From Halobacteriovorax sp. DA5 (GTDB lineage Bacteria; Bdellovibrionota; Bacteriovoracia; Bacteriovoracales; Bacteriovoracaceae): a DNA stretch of 64,000 bases. The DNA lies in NCBI RefSeq assembly GCF_002903145.1, contig NZ_PPDJ01000002.1, positions 434,001-498,000 of the forward strand. The letters run 5' to 3'. Positions 8,819-17,740 of this stretch are shown in pieces. A program made the translations under genes and the position numbers. The stretch's first letter is position 1. Each line of letters opens with the position of its first letter. A model generated the notes under the pieces. That model saw nothing but the letters and a program-made list of their open reading frames with translations, made no database searches and was not told the origin of the DNA.

Positions 8819-9208
8819 ATGAAAAATATTATTTTACTACTATCTATACTAGCAACTACAAATATCCTTGCAAGCACATGGTGTGAAAAAGGTAAGCATG
8901 ATGAGAACTACAAGTGTCGTGTTTCTATAAATGAATATGCATTATCTGTAGGACAATGTTCTCCCTTTCCATGGCCAAATGGAGATGTTGAATATAGTGC
9001 AAAAGCAATGGCCGTCGAAGTATTTCAAGAGTTTGAAGTAAATGACAAGAATGAAGTAGTTTCAGATATTAGATATAACTATATTACAAAACAATCAGTA
9101 TTCTCTGGAGTCTATGCAATGAGAACGATGAAAATTTGTAATGAAAAAAGAAAAGCGACTCCTACTCACAAGCTCGCTGATATTAGAAAAATGTATGGAT
9201 TAAAATAA
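8819..9208 (+). CDS. Small secreted Cys-containing protein (tandem copy 2)
   Basis: The 129-residue product is a diverged paralogue of the preceding gene: signal peptide (MKNIILLLSILATTNILA), then the same Cys order (WCEKG, YKCRV, GQCSP, KICNEK) and the same central block in which AMAVEVFQEFEVNDKNEVVSD parallels AFAGVAFVEEVYLKDENHNL. The two share a transcript that ends at the hairpin after 9218. Tandem duplication followed by divergence is the simple reading. Function is unknown; an envelope or predation-related secreted factor is only a guess from context. Confidence 0.85.
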   Translation: MKNIILLLSILATTNILASTWCEKGKHDENYKCRVSINEYALSVGQCSPFPWPNGDVEYSAKAMAVEVFQEFEVNDKNEVVSDIRYNYITKQSVFSGVYAMRTMKICNEKRKATPTHKLADIRKMYGLK

Positions 9209-9217
9209 TTAAAAACT

Positions 9218-9241
9218 AGGCCCATTTTAAGTGGGCCTTTA
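9218..9241 (+). terminator. Rho-independent terminator after the tandem secreted genes
   Basis: AGGCCCA (9218-9224) pairs with TGGGCCT (9232-9238) around a 7-base loop and is followed by TTTATT. It also lies directly before the 3' end of the convergent mevalonate operon and may serve both. Confidence 0.75.
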
Positions 9242-10144
9242 TTATACTGGTCTTAATTCAAAATTAGCTAGCTGTGTAGGAAGCTTAGAGATATCTCGGG
9301 CCAAGCCTAGAAGGAATCCTCCCCCTCCGGCGCCACAAAGCTTTAAATAAAAATCATCTGACTCAAGCCCCTCGCTCCAAAGATCACGATAGAGAGCAGG
9401 AATCATCGGATTAAAATGTTCAAACTGAAAAGATGACAGCTCTTTAAACTTCTTCCAAAGTTGTTCGCGATCATCAGCAATATAGTACTTAATGCACTCA
9501 TCTGAAATCGGTGTTAAAACACGATCACAAAGATAGGCAAAATCCTTAGATGAACACTTTTCCATAAAAAGATTTACCAATGGCTCAGTTCTTCTTGCAC
9601 GGCCAGTATTTAAAAGGAAAAGCCCTGGCCCTTTGGAATCATTTTTAAGAACGACTTCAGTTAGTTGCTTCTTACTATCAATTAATAGTGGAACATTTAG
9701 ATAGCTTATAAGCGGATCAACTCCAGATGAAGAACCATGAAAATGCGACTCCATTTCTTTAAAGCAATCTTTTAAGAATGCGATATCATTTCTTTGTTCA
9801 TCACATATACGAGCATAGCGATCGAAAACGGCTGCACAAAGAGCACCAGAGCTCCCAACACCATAGCCTTGAGGGATAGTCGATTTAAATCTAATACCGC
9901 TAGAAATATCAAAAGAAAAAGATTGATGATCAAAGTTAAAGCTTAGCTTCCCTTTCTCATTTTGTTTTTTTAAGTATTGAGAAAATGCAGAAAGCTCAGA
10001 ATCAATTCCAGTATTTTGATCTTCTGGAAAATTTAATTTCCCATCAAAAAGAGCATAAGGCATTGCTAATGCTTTTGAAGAACGAATAATTGAATACTCA
10101 CCAAAAAGAAGAATTTTAGCACTGAAGCTTCCGATATTTTCCAT
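9242..10144 (-). CDS. mvk: Mevalonate kinase (GHMP family)
   Basis: This enzyme phosphorylates mevalonate with ATP at the start of the lower mevalonate pathway. Three GHMP motifs are present: N-terminal FSAKILLFGEYSII, the phosphate loop GYGVGSSGALCAAV, and C-terminal CGAGGGGFLLG. The catalytic Asp segment SSGVDPLISYL is also present. At 300 residues it is of normal length. It is the last gene of a five-gene operon; its ATG overlaps the stop of mvaD (TAATG). Assignment as mevalonate kinase rather than phosphomevalonate kinase rests on the SGVDP and GEYSII motifs and on the other GHMP genes in the operon. Confidence 0.85.
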   Translation of the reverse strand: MENIGSFSAKILLFGEYSIIRSSKALAMPYALFDGKLNFPEDQNTGIDSELSAFSQYLKKQNEKGKLSFNFDHQSFSFDISSGIRFKSTIPQGYGVGSSGALCAAVFDRYARICDEQRNDIAFLKDCFKEMESHFHGSSSGVDPLISYLNVPLLIDSKKQLTEVVLKNDSKGPGLFLLNTGRARRTEPLVNLFMEKCSSKDFAYLCDRVLTPISDECIKYYIADDREQLWKKFKELSSFQFEHFNPMIPALYRDLWSEGLESDDFYLKLCGAGGGGFLLGLARDISKLPTQLANFELRPV

Positions 10145-11229
10145 TATGATTCTCGATTTAGAAACTCAACCTCAACACCATTACCCATGTGATCATGGAT
10201 AACAATCTCATTATGACACAGCTTAGTTACTTCTTCTTCGATGAATTGACGTACCTTCGCTTCATCTTCCTTCAAATAAAGAATGTGAACATTTGGACCA
10301 GCATCAAGAGTGAAACATATCTTTGCGCCTGATTGTGCTCTGAAGTTTCTAATCTTTGCAATGATGGCCAAAGTATTCGGCTCCATAAGAATAAATGATG
10401 GTTTTGAATTCATCATCAGGCCATGTAGTTCTAGCGCCTCGGCCTCAACAATTTCAGCAAAAGAATTAAAATCACCACTACTTAGAGCAAAGCAAAGTGA
10501 ATTAAAGTTATTACATGCATTTAAAAAACGCGTCTTTGCAAATGGATGTGTATTCATAAGAGCGTGACCAGCTGTTGAACTAACGGCCTTTTCACTTGCA
10601 CTTACAATAGCAATAGAATCACAGATACCTTCAAAAGACTTATCAAAGCTATCAAGCCCAATTGCATAGTCTTGAGAACTACCTTGAACAGATTTTCCCC
10701 AAATCGACATTTTTGGAAAAAGCGAGCGAGAAGCACTCCCTGATCCTAATCTGGCCATAAAAGAAGCTTTCTTTAGATAGTACTCTTCGTCGTGATCTTC
10801 TTCAGTAACAAGCTTCTCGATTTCACATAGTGCACTTGCAAAGTTAGACATTGAAGCAGCGGAAGAAGCAATCCCTGAAGAATGAGGAAATGAGTTCATT
10901 GAATCCATTTCAATATTGCACTCATTAATGAATGGGAAGAATTCGATGGCGCGATTAAAGAATTTCTCAACACGTGCCTGAAACTTTTCATTCTTAAGAG
11001 ATTCAAATTTAAAATCTAATTCAAATTTATTAGATTTAGTAATCTTATAAGTTGTTAAAGTGTGAGCATTATCAAGTGTCACACTCAGTGAAGGATTAGA
11101 AGGCAGTTGCTCCCCATATTTCCCCCAGTACTTGATTAATGCAATATTTGAAGGGCTCTTTACTGTGAAAGAGCGGCCTTCATTTAATTTTTCTATATTA
11201 TAATTCGTTAACTTGAAATTAGTGGACAT
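10144..11229 (-). CDS. mvaD: Diphosphomevalonate decarboxylase
   Basis: The enzyme makes isopentenyl diphosphate from mevalonate diphosphate with ATP. Diagnostic segments are SPSNIALIKYWGKYGEQLPS near the N-terminus, the ATP loop PHSSGIASSAASM, and the C-terminal TLDAGPNVHILY. The frame is open to 11262, but I place the start at the ATG 11227-11229, which overlaps the end of the previous gene by 11 bases (ATGTCCACTAA serves both frames), typical of translational coupling. The product is about 361 residues. The neighbours supply the preceding and following steps. Confidence 0.93.
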   Translation of the reverse strand: MSTNFKLTNYNIEKLNEGRSFTVKSPSNIALIKYWGKYGEQLPSNPSLSVTLDNAHTLTTYKITKSNKFELDFKFESLKNEKFQARVEKFFNRAIEFFPFINECNIEMDSMNSFPHSSGIASSAASMSNFASALCEIEKLVTEEDHDEEYYLKKASFMARLGSGSASRSLFPKMSIWGKSVQGSSQDYAIGLDSFDKSFEGICDSIAIVSASEKAVSSTAGHALMNTHPFAKTRFLNACNNFNSLCFALSSGDFNSFAEIVEAEALELHGLMMNSKPSFILMEPNTLAIIAKIRNFRAQSGAKICFTLDAGPNVHILYLKEDEAKVRQFIEEEVTKLCHNEIVIHDHMGNGVEVEFLNRES

Positions 11230-12250
11230 TATTAGCTTCAACTTTTGGATCATTATCGACAATTAAATCACGGTAAGGAATGATAACCTTTAGGCCTTTT
11301 TCCTCAAAGTAATTTGAAACGTACTTTCTATTATTCATTGTTGAAGCAAGAATGAAATCTCCACCCCATGCACCAAGTGATTTGATTTCTCCATCAAAGT
11401 CACTAAACGCCTCTTGCTTAATAGGTTTAAGCTTTAACTGCTTTCCAATGATTTCTTCGTGAGCACGAATTAAGAAATTAAACTCTTCTTGTGTCTTTGC
11501 CGCAGCAATCTGATTTGAAAGTTCACTAATTGTATTAATTACTTCCGGTGAATGCGGACGTAATTGATTATAATATTCAATAGCGTCACGAGAATTTTTC
11601 TTATGACCTAGATAAATAAAGTATAAATTATTTTTAAATGATGGATTAAATTCTACAGGTGACCACTTTGGCCCATCACCACTTTTTTGATAGATAATTG
11701 GATCATCACTTTGCGCACAAGCAATGTCATAACCTGATCCACCTAAAGTATTAAATGCTAACTCAAATGGTGAAACCATCGCCCAATCAGCGATATTATG
11801 AATTAATGTCGATGAAGACCCAAGTCCCCATTCTAGAGGGAATCCAAGTTGTGTTACAACATGAACATCAACACCATCTCTTAGAAAGTGCTTATTCTGT
11901 CTTCTGGCCTGTCTAAGCATTTGCTGTAGAACCATCATCTCTTTCGTTGGGTTTTCATTTAAGATATTGAAGTGCCAAAACTCAAAGATAACTTCAAACC
12001 ATAATTTTCCGGCCGGATCATATGACTTCCAATATAACTTTGGGTCAAAAGAAGCCGAATATTGTACGCGAAGAGATTGTCCAACAGTTGTTGGTAGACC
12101 AAGTGCTTGAGCACCATCTAAAACAAAATACTCTCCAGATAGAAGTAGTTTTCCATGTCCAAAATATAATTGGCCATTCTTTGGAAGTTCAAGAAATTGC
12201 TCTCCTTCCAAATACTTTAAAATTGTGTTGCTTGTGTGTGTTGTGTTCAT
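11219..12250 (-). CDS. GYDIA-family GHMP kinase, probable phosphomevalonate kinase
   Basis: The 343-residue GHMP kinase has GHGKLLLSGEYFVLDGAQAL at the N-terminus, the phosphate loop GLGSSSTLIHN, and the motif GGSGYDIACAQSDDP that names the GYDIA subfamily best known from Bacteroidetes. In those genomes it occupies the phosphomevalonate kinase slot; here it lies between HMG-CoA reductase and diphosphomevalonate decarboxylase, and the operon has no other candidate for that step. The specific reaction is thus inferred from context. Three bases separate it from mvaA and it overlaps mvaD. Confidence 0.82.
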   Translation of the reverse strand: MNTTHTSNTILKYLEGEQFLELPKNGQLYFGHGKLLLSGEYFVLDGAQALGLPTTVGQSLRVQYSASFDPKLYWKSYDPAGKLWFEVIFEFWHFNILNENPTKEMMVLQQMLRQARRQNKHFLRDGVDVHVVTQLGFPLEWGLGSSSTLIHNIADWAMVSPFELAFNTLGGSGYDIACAQSDDPIIYQKSGDGPKWSPVEFNPSFKNNLYFIYLGHKKNSRDAIEYYNQLRPHSPEVINTISELSNQIAAAKTQEEFNFLIRAHEEIIGKQLKLKPIKQEAFSDFDGEIKSLGAWGGDFILASTMNNRKYVSNYFEEKGLKVIIPYRDLIVDNDPKVEANNVH

Positions 12251-12253
12251 AAT

Positions 12254-13534
12254 TTAGTTTCTTAAACTCTCTAGTTGTTCTCTTACTGCACTAAACGAAA
12301 CAACCTTGTCCGCAAAGTATTCAGCAATCTTTTCTTTCTCTTCATTATTAGCTTCAAGCTGTCCCAATATATTCATTAGGTGCATTTTCATGTGTCCTTT
12401 TTGAATACCACTTGTCACTAAACTCTTTAGAGCTGCAAAGTTTTGAGCAAGTCCTACACTTGCTGTAATCATCATTAGCTCATTTGCACTTGGACGCTCT
12501 AATATATCAAGAGACATCTTCGCTAGAGGATGTAGCTTTGTTAATCCACCAACAGTTCCCAATGCTAATGGAATTTCAATTTCAAATAAGAACTTATCCC
12601 CTTCAACCTTACAATTAGTTAATGAGCGATACTGTCCATCTCTTGCAGCATATGTGTGCCCACATGCTTCAACTGCTCTAAAATCATTTCCTGTCGCAAT
12701 AACAACTCCGTCAATACCATTGAAGATACCTTTGTTATGAGTTGTTGCACGATGCGGATCAATATGAGCGATGCGAACTGCACGTGAAAATTTTTGTACA
12801 AAAGTCTTTGCATCCATTCCAAGACTCTTTTCATTTAAGTCTTCAATCGGACACTCTACCCATGCACGGGCCTTACAATTAGGCGTATAATTAGAAAGGA
12901 TACACATAATAACTTGTACATGCTCTCCTAGCTTTTCTTCTAAATATTTACCAACAGCTTCTAAAACAGAATTAATGAAGTTTGCCCCCATTGCATCACA
13001 AGTTTCAAATGCCATTTTGATTTGGTAGTAATTCTCTTCTTTATCAGTTAGATCAACTAATTCAATCGAGCGAATTCCACCACCTCTCTTATCCATATTA
13101 ATTGTTAATGGAGTCAGAGAGTTTAAAATATCGATTTTTCCGTTTTCAAAGAACTCTTTAAGTTGCGCCTTCTCACCTTCGTAAACAAAGTGCACTTGTC
13201 CTATCTTTTCACTTCCAATAATTTCGGCCTTGAAACCACCACGAGAACTCCAAAATTTTGCAGCTTTTGAAAGAGCAGCAACAACAGAGCTTTCCTCAAT
13301 AACCATTGGAACGTTATAAACTTTTTGATTTAATACAAAATTTGGAACCACACCATATGGTAGGTAGAAATTTGAGATGGTATTCTCAGAGAATTCATCA
13401 AAAGTATTTTGTAATTTTTGATCCTGATGCCAGAAAGAGAGAATTTGTTCCTTTGAACCTGTCTCGAGATTTTTGGAGATAAAATCAACTTTCTGCTCTT
13501 TTGTTAGTTTTGAAAAACCTTGAATCAATTTCAA
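12254..13534 (-). CDS. mvaA: Hydroxymethylglutaryl-CoA reductase, class II type
   Basis: The enzyme interconverts HMG-CoA and mevalonate. At 426 residues without membrane segments it has the soluble class II form. Family segments are KAAKFWSSRGGFKAE, the substrate-binding CDAMGANFINSVLE, HNKGIFNGIDGVVIATGNDFRA with the catalytic Lys and Asp, and a C-terminal GIQKGHMKMH with the catalytic His. Its ATG overlaps the stop of the IPP isomerase gene (ATGA). No HMG-CoA synthase gene is present in the window, so the upper pathway must be encoded elsewhere. Confidence 0.93.
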   Translation of the reverse strand: MKLIQGFSKLTKEQKVDFISKNLETGSKEQILSFWHQDQKLQNTFDEFSENTISNFYLPYGVVPNFVLNQKVYNVPMVIEESSVVAALSKAAKFWSSRGGFKAEIIGSEKIGQVHFVYEGEKAQLKEFFENGKIDILNSLTPLTINMDKRGGGIRSIELVDLTDKEENYYQIKMAFETCDAMGANFINSVLEAVGKYLEEKLGEHVQVIMCILSNYTPNCKARAWVECPIEDLNEKSLGMDAKTFVQKFSRAVRIAHIDPHRATTHNKGIFNGIDGVVIATGNDFRAVEACGHTYAARDGQYRSLTNCKVEGDKFLFEIEIPLALGTVGGLTKLHPLAKMSLDILERPSANELMMITASVGLAQNFAALKSLVTSGIQKGHMKMHLMNILGQLEANNEEKEKIAEYFADKVVSFSAVREQLESLRN

Positions 13535-14568
13535 TTTTCACTCCTTACACTAAGGTATGAATTAGCAAATGCTAGACCTGCTTTAATTTGTGTAACTTGA
13601 CGACTTACACTTTCATAGTCAACCATGGCCGTCTTTAAAAATTCACTGGCCATACCAAAAATGGCATTTCCTTTTGAGAGTTTACAAAGGTAGAAACCAT
13701 CAAGATATGACTTAATTCCACCTGAGATAATAAAGTTCTTACACCTTACTTGCTCTCCTAATTGATCGATAATCTGATTGCTCATTTTTACCATTTCTAG
13801 GGCAGTATGGCCAACATGACACAGAGGTTCATGAATAGATAAGTCATTGGAATTTCTAATATATTCAAGTTTAGAAAAATTTGTTCCACCAAAGGCAGCA
13901 AATTCTATTGCGGCCACATCCATTTGCATAAGGGCGGCCAAAGATTTTGGTCCCATTCCCTGTCCAACTTCTTTAACAATGATAGGAAAATCAAACTCTT
14001 CTAAACATATTTTTATAATTTCTAACGGCGAGCGCTTGATGATATCGCCTTCCGGCTGGAACCATTCTTGTGCAGGATTAACGTGAATAATTAAACCATT
14101 TGCACCAAGAGATGAGACCACATCACTTGCTTTATTAAGTGCACCTTCATCAATCAACTCTTCTAGTTGTGCCACACCAAGATTTGCATAGAAAGGAGAA
14201 TTTCCACAGTATTTTGCAATATCAAAATCACTGAAGAACTGACTACGACTGTCTTTTGAAAGAAGCTTTCGACAAGAGCCAAGTCCGATACCAATTCCAA
14301 ACTCTCCACAAGCACGTGCTAAATTTTCATTAATTTTTGCAGCGATGCCCGTTCCTCCAGTCATAGAAGAAACCCAAATAGGTAGATCTAACTTATGACC
14401 TGCAAAGTCTAGACTAAGATCGGGCACTTCTCTATTTCCACTAAAAAGAGGTTCATAGTAAAAGCGCTTATCAGCTAAGATGTGAGCTGTCTGTGCAGCA
14501 TCTGTTAATTTGATATGCTCAAGCTTACGATCGCTTGTTGCCTGAGCGTCTAAATTGTCTTTTTTCAT
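13531..14568 (-). CDS. fni: Isopentenyl-diphosphate delta-isomerase type 2 (FMN)
   Basis: This FMN/NADPH enzyme isomerises isopentenyl and dimethylallyl diphosphate. Typical segments are DRKLEHIKL at the N-terminus, PIWVSSMTGGTG (FMN/substrate), HVNPAQEWFQPEGD with the catalytic Gln, and VKEVGQGMG. The frame extends to an ATG at 14622, but that adds 18 residues and lacks a usable ribosome site; I prefer the ATG at 14566-14568 with TTAGGT upstream. An ATG at 14574 is also possible. It leads the five-gene mevalonate operon. Confidence 0.9.
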   Translation of the reverse strand: MKKDNLDAQATSDRKLEHIKLTDAAQTAHILADKRFYYEPLFSGNREVPDLSLDFAGHKLDLPIWVSSMTGGTGIAAKINENLARACGEFGIGIGLGSCRKLLSKDSRSQFFSDFDIAKYCGNSPFYANLGVAQLEELIDEGALNKASDVVSSLGANGLIIHVNPAQEWFQPEGDIIKRSPLEIIKICLEEFDFPIIVKEVGQGMGPKSLAALMQMDVAAIEFAAFGGTNFSKLEYIRNSNDLSIHEPLCHVGHTALEMVKMSNQIIDQLGEQVRCKNFIISGGIKSYLDGFYLCKLSKGNAIFGMASEFLKTAMVDYESVSRQVTQIKAGLAFANSYLSVRSEN

Positions 14569-14672
14569 GTACATACCTAATGATTTAGGCAATTTAGCAG
14601 ATTTTATTCGAAGCAACAACATTCCATTTATGCTTTGGAAAAATCTATCTGATTTGCTTGGCCTCTAAACAA

Positions 14673-15377
14673 TTACTTTATGATAAGAATGAACTCTTTC
14701 TTTAAACCAGAAACTTCTTTGAGTAATTTCGACAACTTACCATATTTTAATTCTTCTTCCTCACCGTTAAGTTCCATCCCAACAAAGCCAATACGCTCAC
14801 CAAATACTTCAACAGACTCTTCAAGAAGTCTTGTTAAGCGATAGGGAGTATCCATTAGTATCTTAGGCATATCGACTTTTGCTAATTTCTTTAGAAATTC
14901 TTTGCGCTCCTCTGGTCTTCGAGGAGGGAAACCAGCAAAGGTGAAATTTGCACAATCAATACCAGATAGCGCTACAGCTAGTGAAATAGAATTACTATGA
15001 GGCGTACAAGTGACACGAATACCAAGTTCATGACACCTTTTAACTAGTTTTTGACCTGGATCACAAAAGGCCGGAAGGCCTCCATCGCTCATTAAATAAG
15101 CATCTTTACCGCTTTGGATCTTTGAGATGAGATCGTTTTCTATCTCAACTTGAGTGTGCTCATTGAAGAGAATAAAGTCTTCAATAATCTCTCGCTCAAG
15201 TCCAAATCTTATCCAACGTCTACGACAAGGCTTTAAGTCCTCGATTAGAAAAAGACTTTGCTCACGCTTTTCAATAGCAGACTTTAATAAATTTAAAGCT
15301 GTAGTCTCTAGCGGATTTTGCTCATCAATAGGAGTTGCAATTAAATATAGAGTTCCGTATTTACTTTGTTTGGCCAT
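14673..15377 (-). CDS. SAM-dependent methyltransferase, RsmI-like (tetrapyrrole methylase fold)
   Basis: The 234-residue protein begins GTLYLIATPI and carries DAYLMSDGGLPAFCDPG and TCTPHSNSISLAVALSGI, characteristic of the RsmI 16S rRNA 2'-O-methyltransferase family. It is shorter than standard RsmI (about 280 residues) and has FTFAGFPPRRPEERKEFLKKL where RsmI has its conserved F.GF.P segment. It matches the short RsmI-like paralogue group rather than RsmI itself, so the RNA target is uncertain. It lies upstream of the mevalonate operon on the same strand, with a gap of about 105 bases. Confidence 0.82.
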   Translation of the reverse strand: MAKQSKYGTLYLIATPIDEQNPLETTALNLLKSAIEKREQSLFLIEDLKPCRRRWIRFGLEREIIEDFILFNEHTQVEIENDLISKIQSGKDAYLMSDGGLPAFCDPGQKLVKRCHELGIRVTCTPHSNSISLAVALSGIDCANFTFAGFPPRRPEERKEFLKKLAKVDMPKILMDTPYRLTRLLEESVEVFGERIGFVGMELNGEEEELKYGKLSKLLKEVSGLKKEFILIIK

Positions 15378-15431
15378 ATCATTTATATATGATCAATTGG
15401 TTATAAACTCAAGATCGTGTATATAAATAAT

Positions 15432-16556
15432 ATGCAAAAAGCTTCAAAAATTTACGAATTATTTCTCTCTGTTACTCCAGGACTAGAAGTCTTTGCCAAA
15501 GAAGAGATAAAAGACTTACTAAGTAGCGAATTCTTCAGTGAAGTTGTGCTTGATTTAGAAGATGGATTAACACTCAAATCCAGCGACTTGTTCGTGCTTC
15601 TTACCACTATTAAATTTTTGAAAATTCCAACGAGAGCACTTCTTAGAATTGAAGAATTTAAAGCAAGAGATCTTCCTAAACTTTATAAGAAACTTACTAA
15701 AATAAATTGGAATGAATATATACCGACAACTGAGAATGACTTTAAAGTTAGCTCTCATAACTCGCGTTTATTTGATGATCGCAAAATCATTAAGGCCACA
15801 AAAGATGCAATAAGTGACTATCAAAAGGCCCAGCCTTTTAAAGCGAAGTACTCACAATTAGAATGGAGTCATCCACCAATAATCTTTTTACGCTTTGAAG
15901 AAGATATGTGCCAATTATCAATCGATTGTTCAGGTGAAAGATTAGATAAGAGAGGACATAAAATCCTCAGTGCCAAAGCACCGATGAGAGAATCTCTTGG
16001 GGCCGCTTTAATCCGTTTTATCAACGAAAATGAAGACAGTGACTATCCCCTGCTTGATCCGATGGCCGGCTCTGGCACAATTGTCAGTGAATACCTCTTA
16101 CAAGACGAGCTTAATAATAAGAGAGCTTATAATTTTGAGAACTTTCCAATCTTTAGAAAACTTCCAGCAAAGAAGATAGAGATGGCACCTATTGAAATTA
16201 CCAGGAAGGCCTTTGCAAATGATATAAACCAAGACAATATCAAGGCGATCAAAAAGAATCTAGAGCAATATAATCTAGAGGTTACTCATGGCGATTTCTT
16301 TAAGATGAAAGAACTTAATCATGACAATATCATTATTGCTTGTAATCTTCCGTACGGAAAAAGAATTAAAACACAAAAAAATATCCACGACTTTGTGAAT
16401 GACTTTTTCTCAAAAGCACAACAAATTGGCGCCAAAAGCGCCTATGCTGTTATCCCAGAGACATTTATCATTGATAAAAAATTTAAGATTCTAAGATCAC
16501 AAAGGATCAACAATGGCGGAATCTGGATTCAATTTGTAAGAGCTAGCTTTATTTAA
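15432..16556 (+). CDS. THUMP-type RNA methyltransferase (RlmL/Trm14-like)
   Basis: I take the ATG at 15432; a GTG at 15417 would add five residues. The roughly 374-residue protein has an N-terminal THUMP-like RNA-binding region (about 1-160), then a Rossmann methyltransferase domain with the SAM motif PLLDPMAGSGTIVSEYLL and the catalytic NLPYG, a variant of NPPYG. This arrangement is that of N2-guanine methyltransferases acting on 23S rRNA or tRNA. The exact target cannot be read from sequence. It is convergent with, and overlaps by 4 bases, the U32 gene at 16553. Confidence 0.83.
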   Translation: MQKASKIYELFLSVTPGLEVFAKEEIKDLLSSEFFSEVVLDLEDGLTLKSSDLFVLLTTIKFLKIPTRALLRIEEFKARDLPKLYKKLTKINWNEYIPTTENDFKVSSHNSRLFDDRKIIKATKDAISDYQKAQPFKAKYSQLEWSHPPIIFLRFEEDMCQLSIDCSGERLDKRGHKILSAKAPMRESLGAALIRFINENEDSDYPLLDPMAGSGTIVSEYLLQDELNNKRAYNFENFPIFRKLPAKKIEMAPIEITRKAFANDINQDNIKAIKKNLEQYNLEVTHGDFFKMKELNHDNIIIACNLPYGKRIKTQKNIHDFVNDFFSKAQQIGAKSAYAVIPETFIIDKKFKILRSQRINNGGIWIQFVRASFI

Positions 16557-17740
16557 TTTTTATAGGCCATTGTCTTAACACTTACACCACTAACGTGCGC
16601 AACAAGAATTAAGTCTCCAGTCTTAGCAAACTCTGTTTCTGTTCCATTAGTATGTGTAATTTTATGAACTCTAGTTGTTTTAACTTTTCCATCAGGCGTT
16701 GTTAAACGAAGCTCATCTCCTACACTTAGGGCACGATCCTGCCCACGCATTCCCTTAATAAGAATGGCCATATGAGACTTTTTCACAACATCAACGACTT
16801 CACCTAAAAAGCCTTCGTCTTGACGTTGAGTGCGCTTATTTTTTAGCTTCTTAAAAAGTACATCAGACTTATTTACGTGAAAGAAACCACGAGTAGTAGA
16901 GTTGCCAAATTGTTCTTTAATTTCTTTTGCTTTATCCTTATCGAAGTCATTTACTAAAGAGATAACATCAGAAAGAAGATTATTATTTTCAAGATGGCGC
17001 GTATCCACTCTTAAATCATTAACTCCGCACTCTTTCAGTTCATCAATATATTCTAATAGAAATTGATCCTTCGTATTGAACATAAATGTTCCATGTTGAT
17101 TTTCAACAATTGGAAAACCTTTATGCGGAGATTCTTCACTAGAGCCACTCACTTCAATATAGTCGTCTTCTAGTTTCTCATCTGAATACAAAGGAGAGAC
17201 AAGATTACGAGGTGTATAGAAAAGTAAAATGCGACCAAATACAAGAAGCTCAGTTTCTACGACCCAAGATTTAATTTCTGAGCAAAACTCTTTAACCACA
17301 CCACTTGATAACTCAATTGATAAAACAATCTTTCTTAAACGCTCACCAATTAGTTTCTTCCAAACCTTGATTGAATGTAGGTTATGATGTCCCCCCGTAT
17401 CGAGAAGAAGATCAATATCAAGTTCTGGATATTCATTTAGACAAAAATTGATTGCTCCAGGATCTCTTAAGCGAATACTTTTAAATTCAAGATCAGCATA
17501 TTTTCTAAATTGTTCTTTATACATGCTAAAGCGAGATTCAGTCATTAGAATATCCCACTCAAGACAATAAGAGATTCCTTCAGACTTTAAAGAATCGATG
17601 GCCTGGGACATCTCTTCAATTGTTAGTTTCCCAACTTGAGAAAACAGACGAGTCGCTAGAATAACTTCACTAATTGTTGCCTTATTAGCGATAATATTAG
17701 GAAGATCATTTAAATTATTTAGGTATGTTGTTGTCTTCAT
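16553..17740 (-). CDS. U32 family protein (second of a pair)
   Basis: The 395-residue protein resembles the shorter partner of U32 pairs: a barrel-like N-terminal part (LEWDILMTESRF, NFCLNEYPELDIDLLLDTGGHHN) and a C-terminal beta domain (VDVVKKSHMAILIKGMRGQ, LSVGDELRLTTPDGK) like that ending U32 proteins. Its ATG overlaps the stop of the preceding U32 gene (TAATG). In Bacillus two adjacent U32 proteins act together in prephenate-dependent hydroxylation of tRNA U34; the pairing here suggests a similar complex, by inference. The Cys cluster is less developed than in its partner. Confidence 0.78.
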   Translation of the reverse strand: MKTTTYLNNLNDLPNIIANKATISEVILATRLFSQVGKLTIEEMSQAIDSLKSEGISYCLEWDILMTESRFSMYKEQFRKYADLEFKSIRLRDPGAINFCLNEYPELDIDLLLDTGGHHNLHSIKVWKKLIGERLRKIVLSIELSSGVVKEFCSEIKSWVVETELLVFGRILLFYTPRNLVSPLYSDEKLEDDYIEVSGSSEESPHKGFPIVENQHGTFMFNTKDQFLLEYIDELKECGVNDLRVDTRHLENNNLLSDVISLVNDFDKDKAKEIKEQFGNSTTRGFFHVNKSDVLFKKLKNKRTQRQDEGFLGEVVDVVKKSHMAILIKGMRGQDRALSVGDELRLTTPDGKVKTTRVHKITHTNGTETEFAKTGDLILVAHVSGVSVKTMAYKN

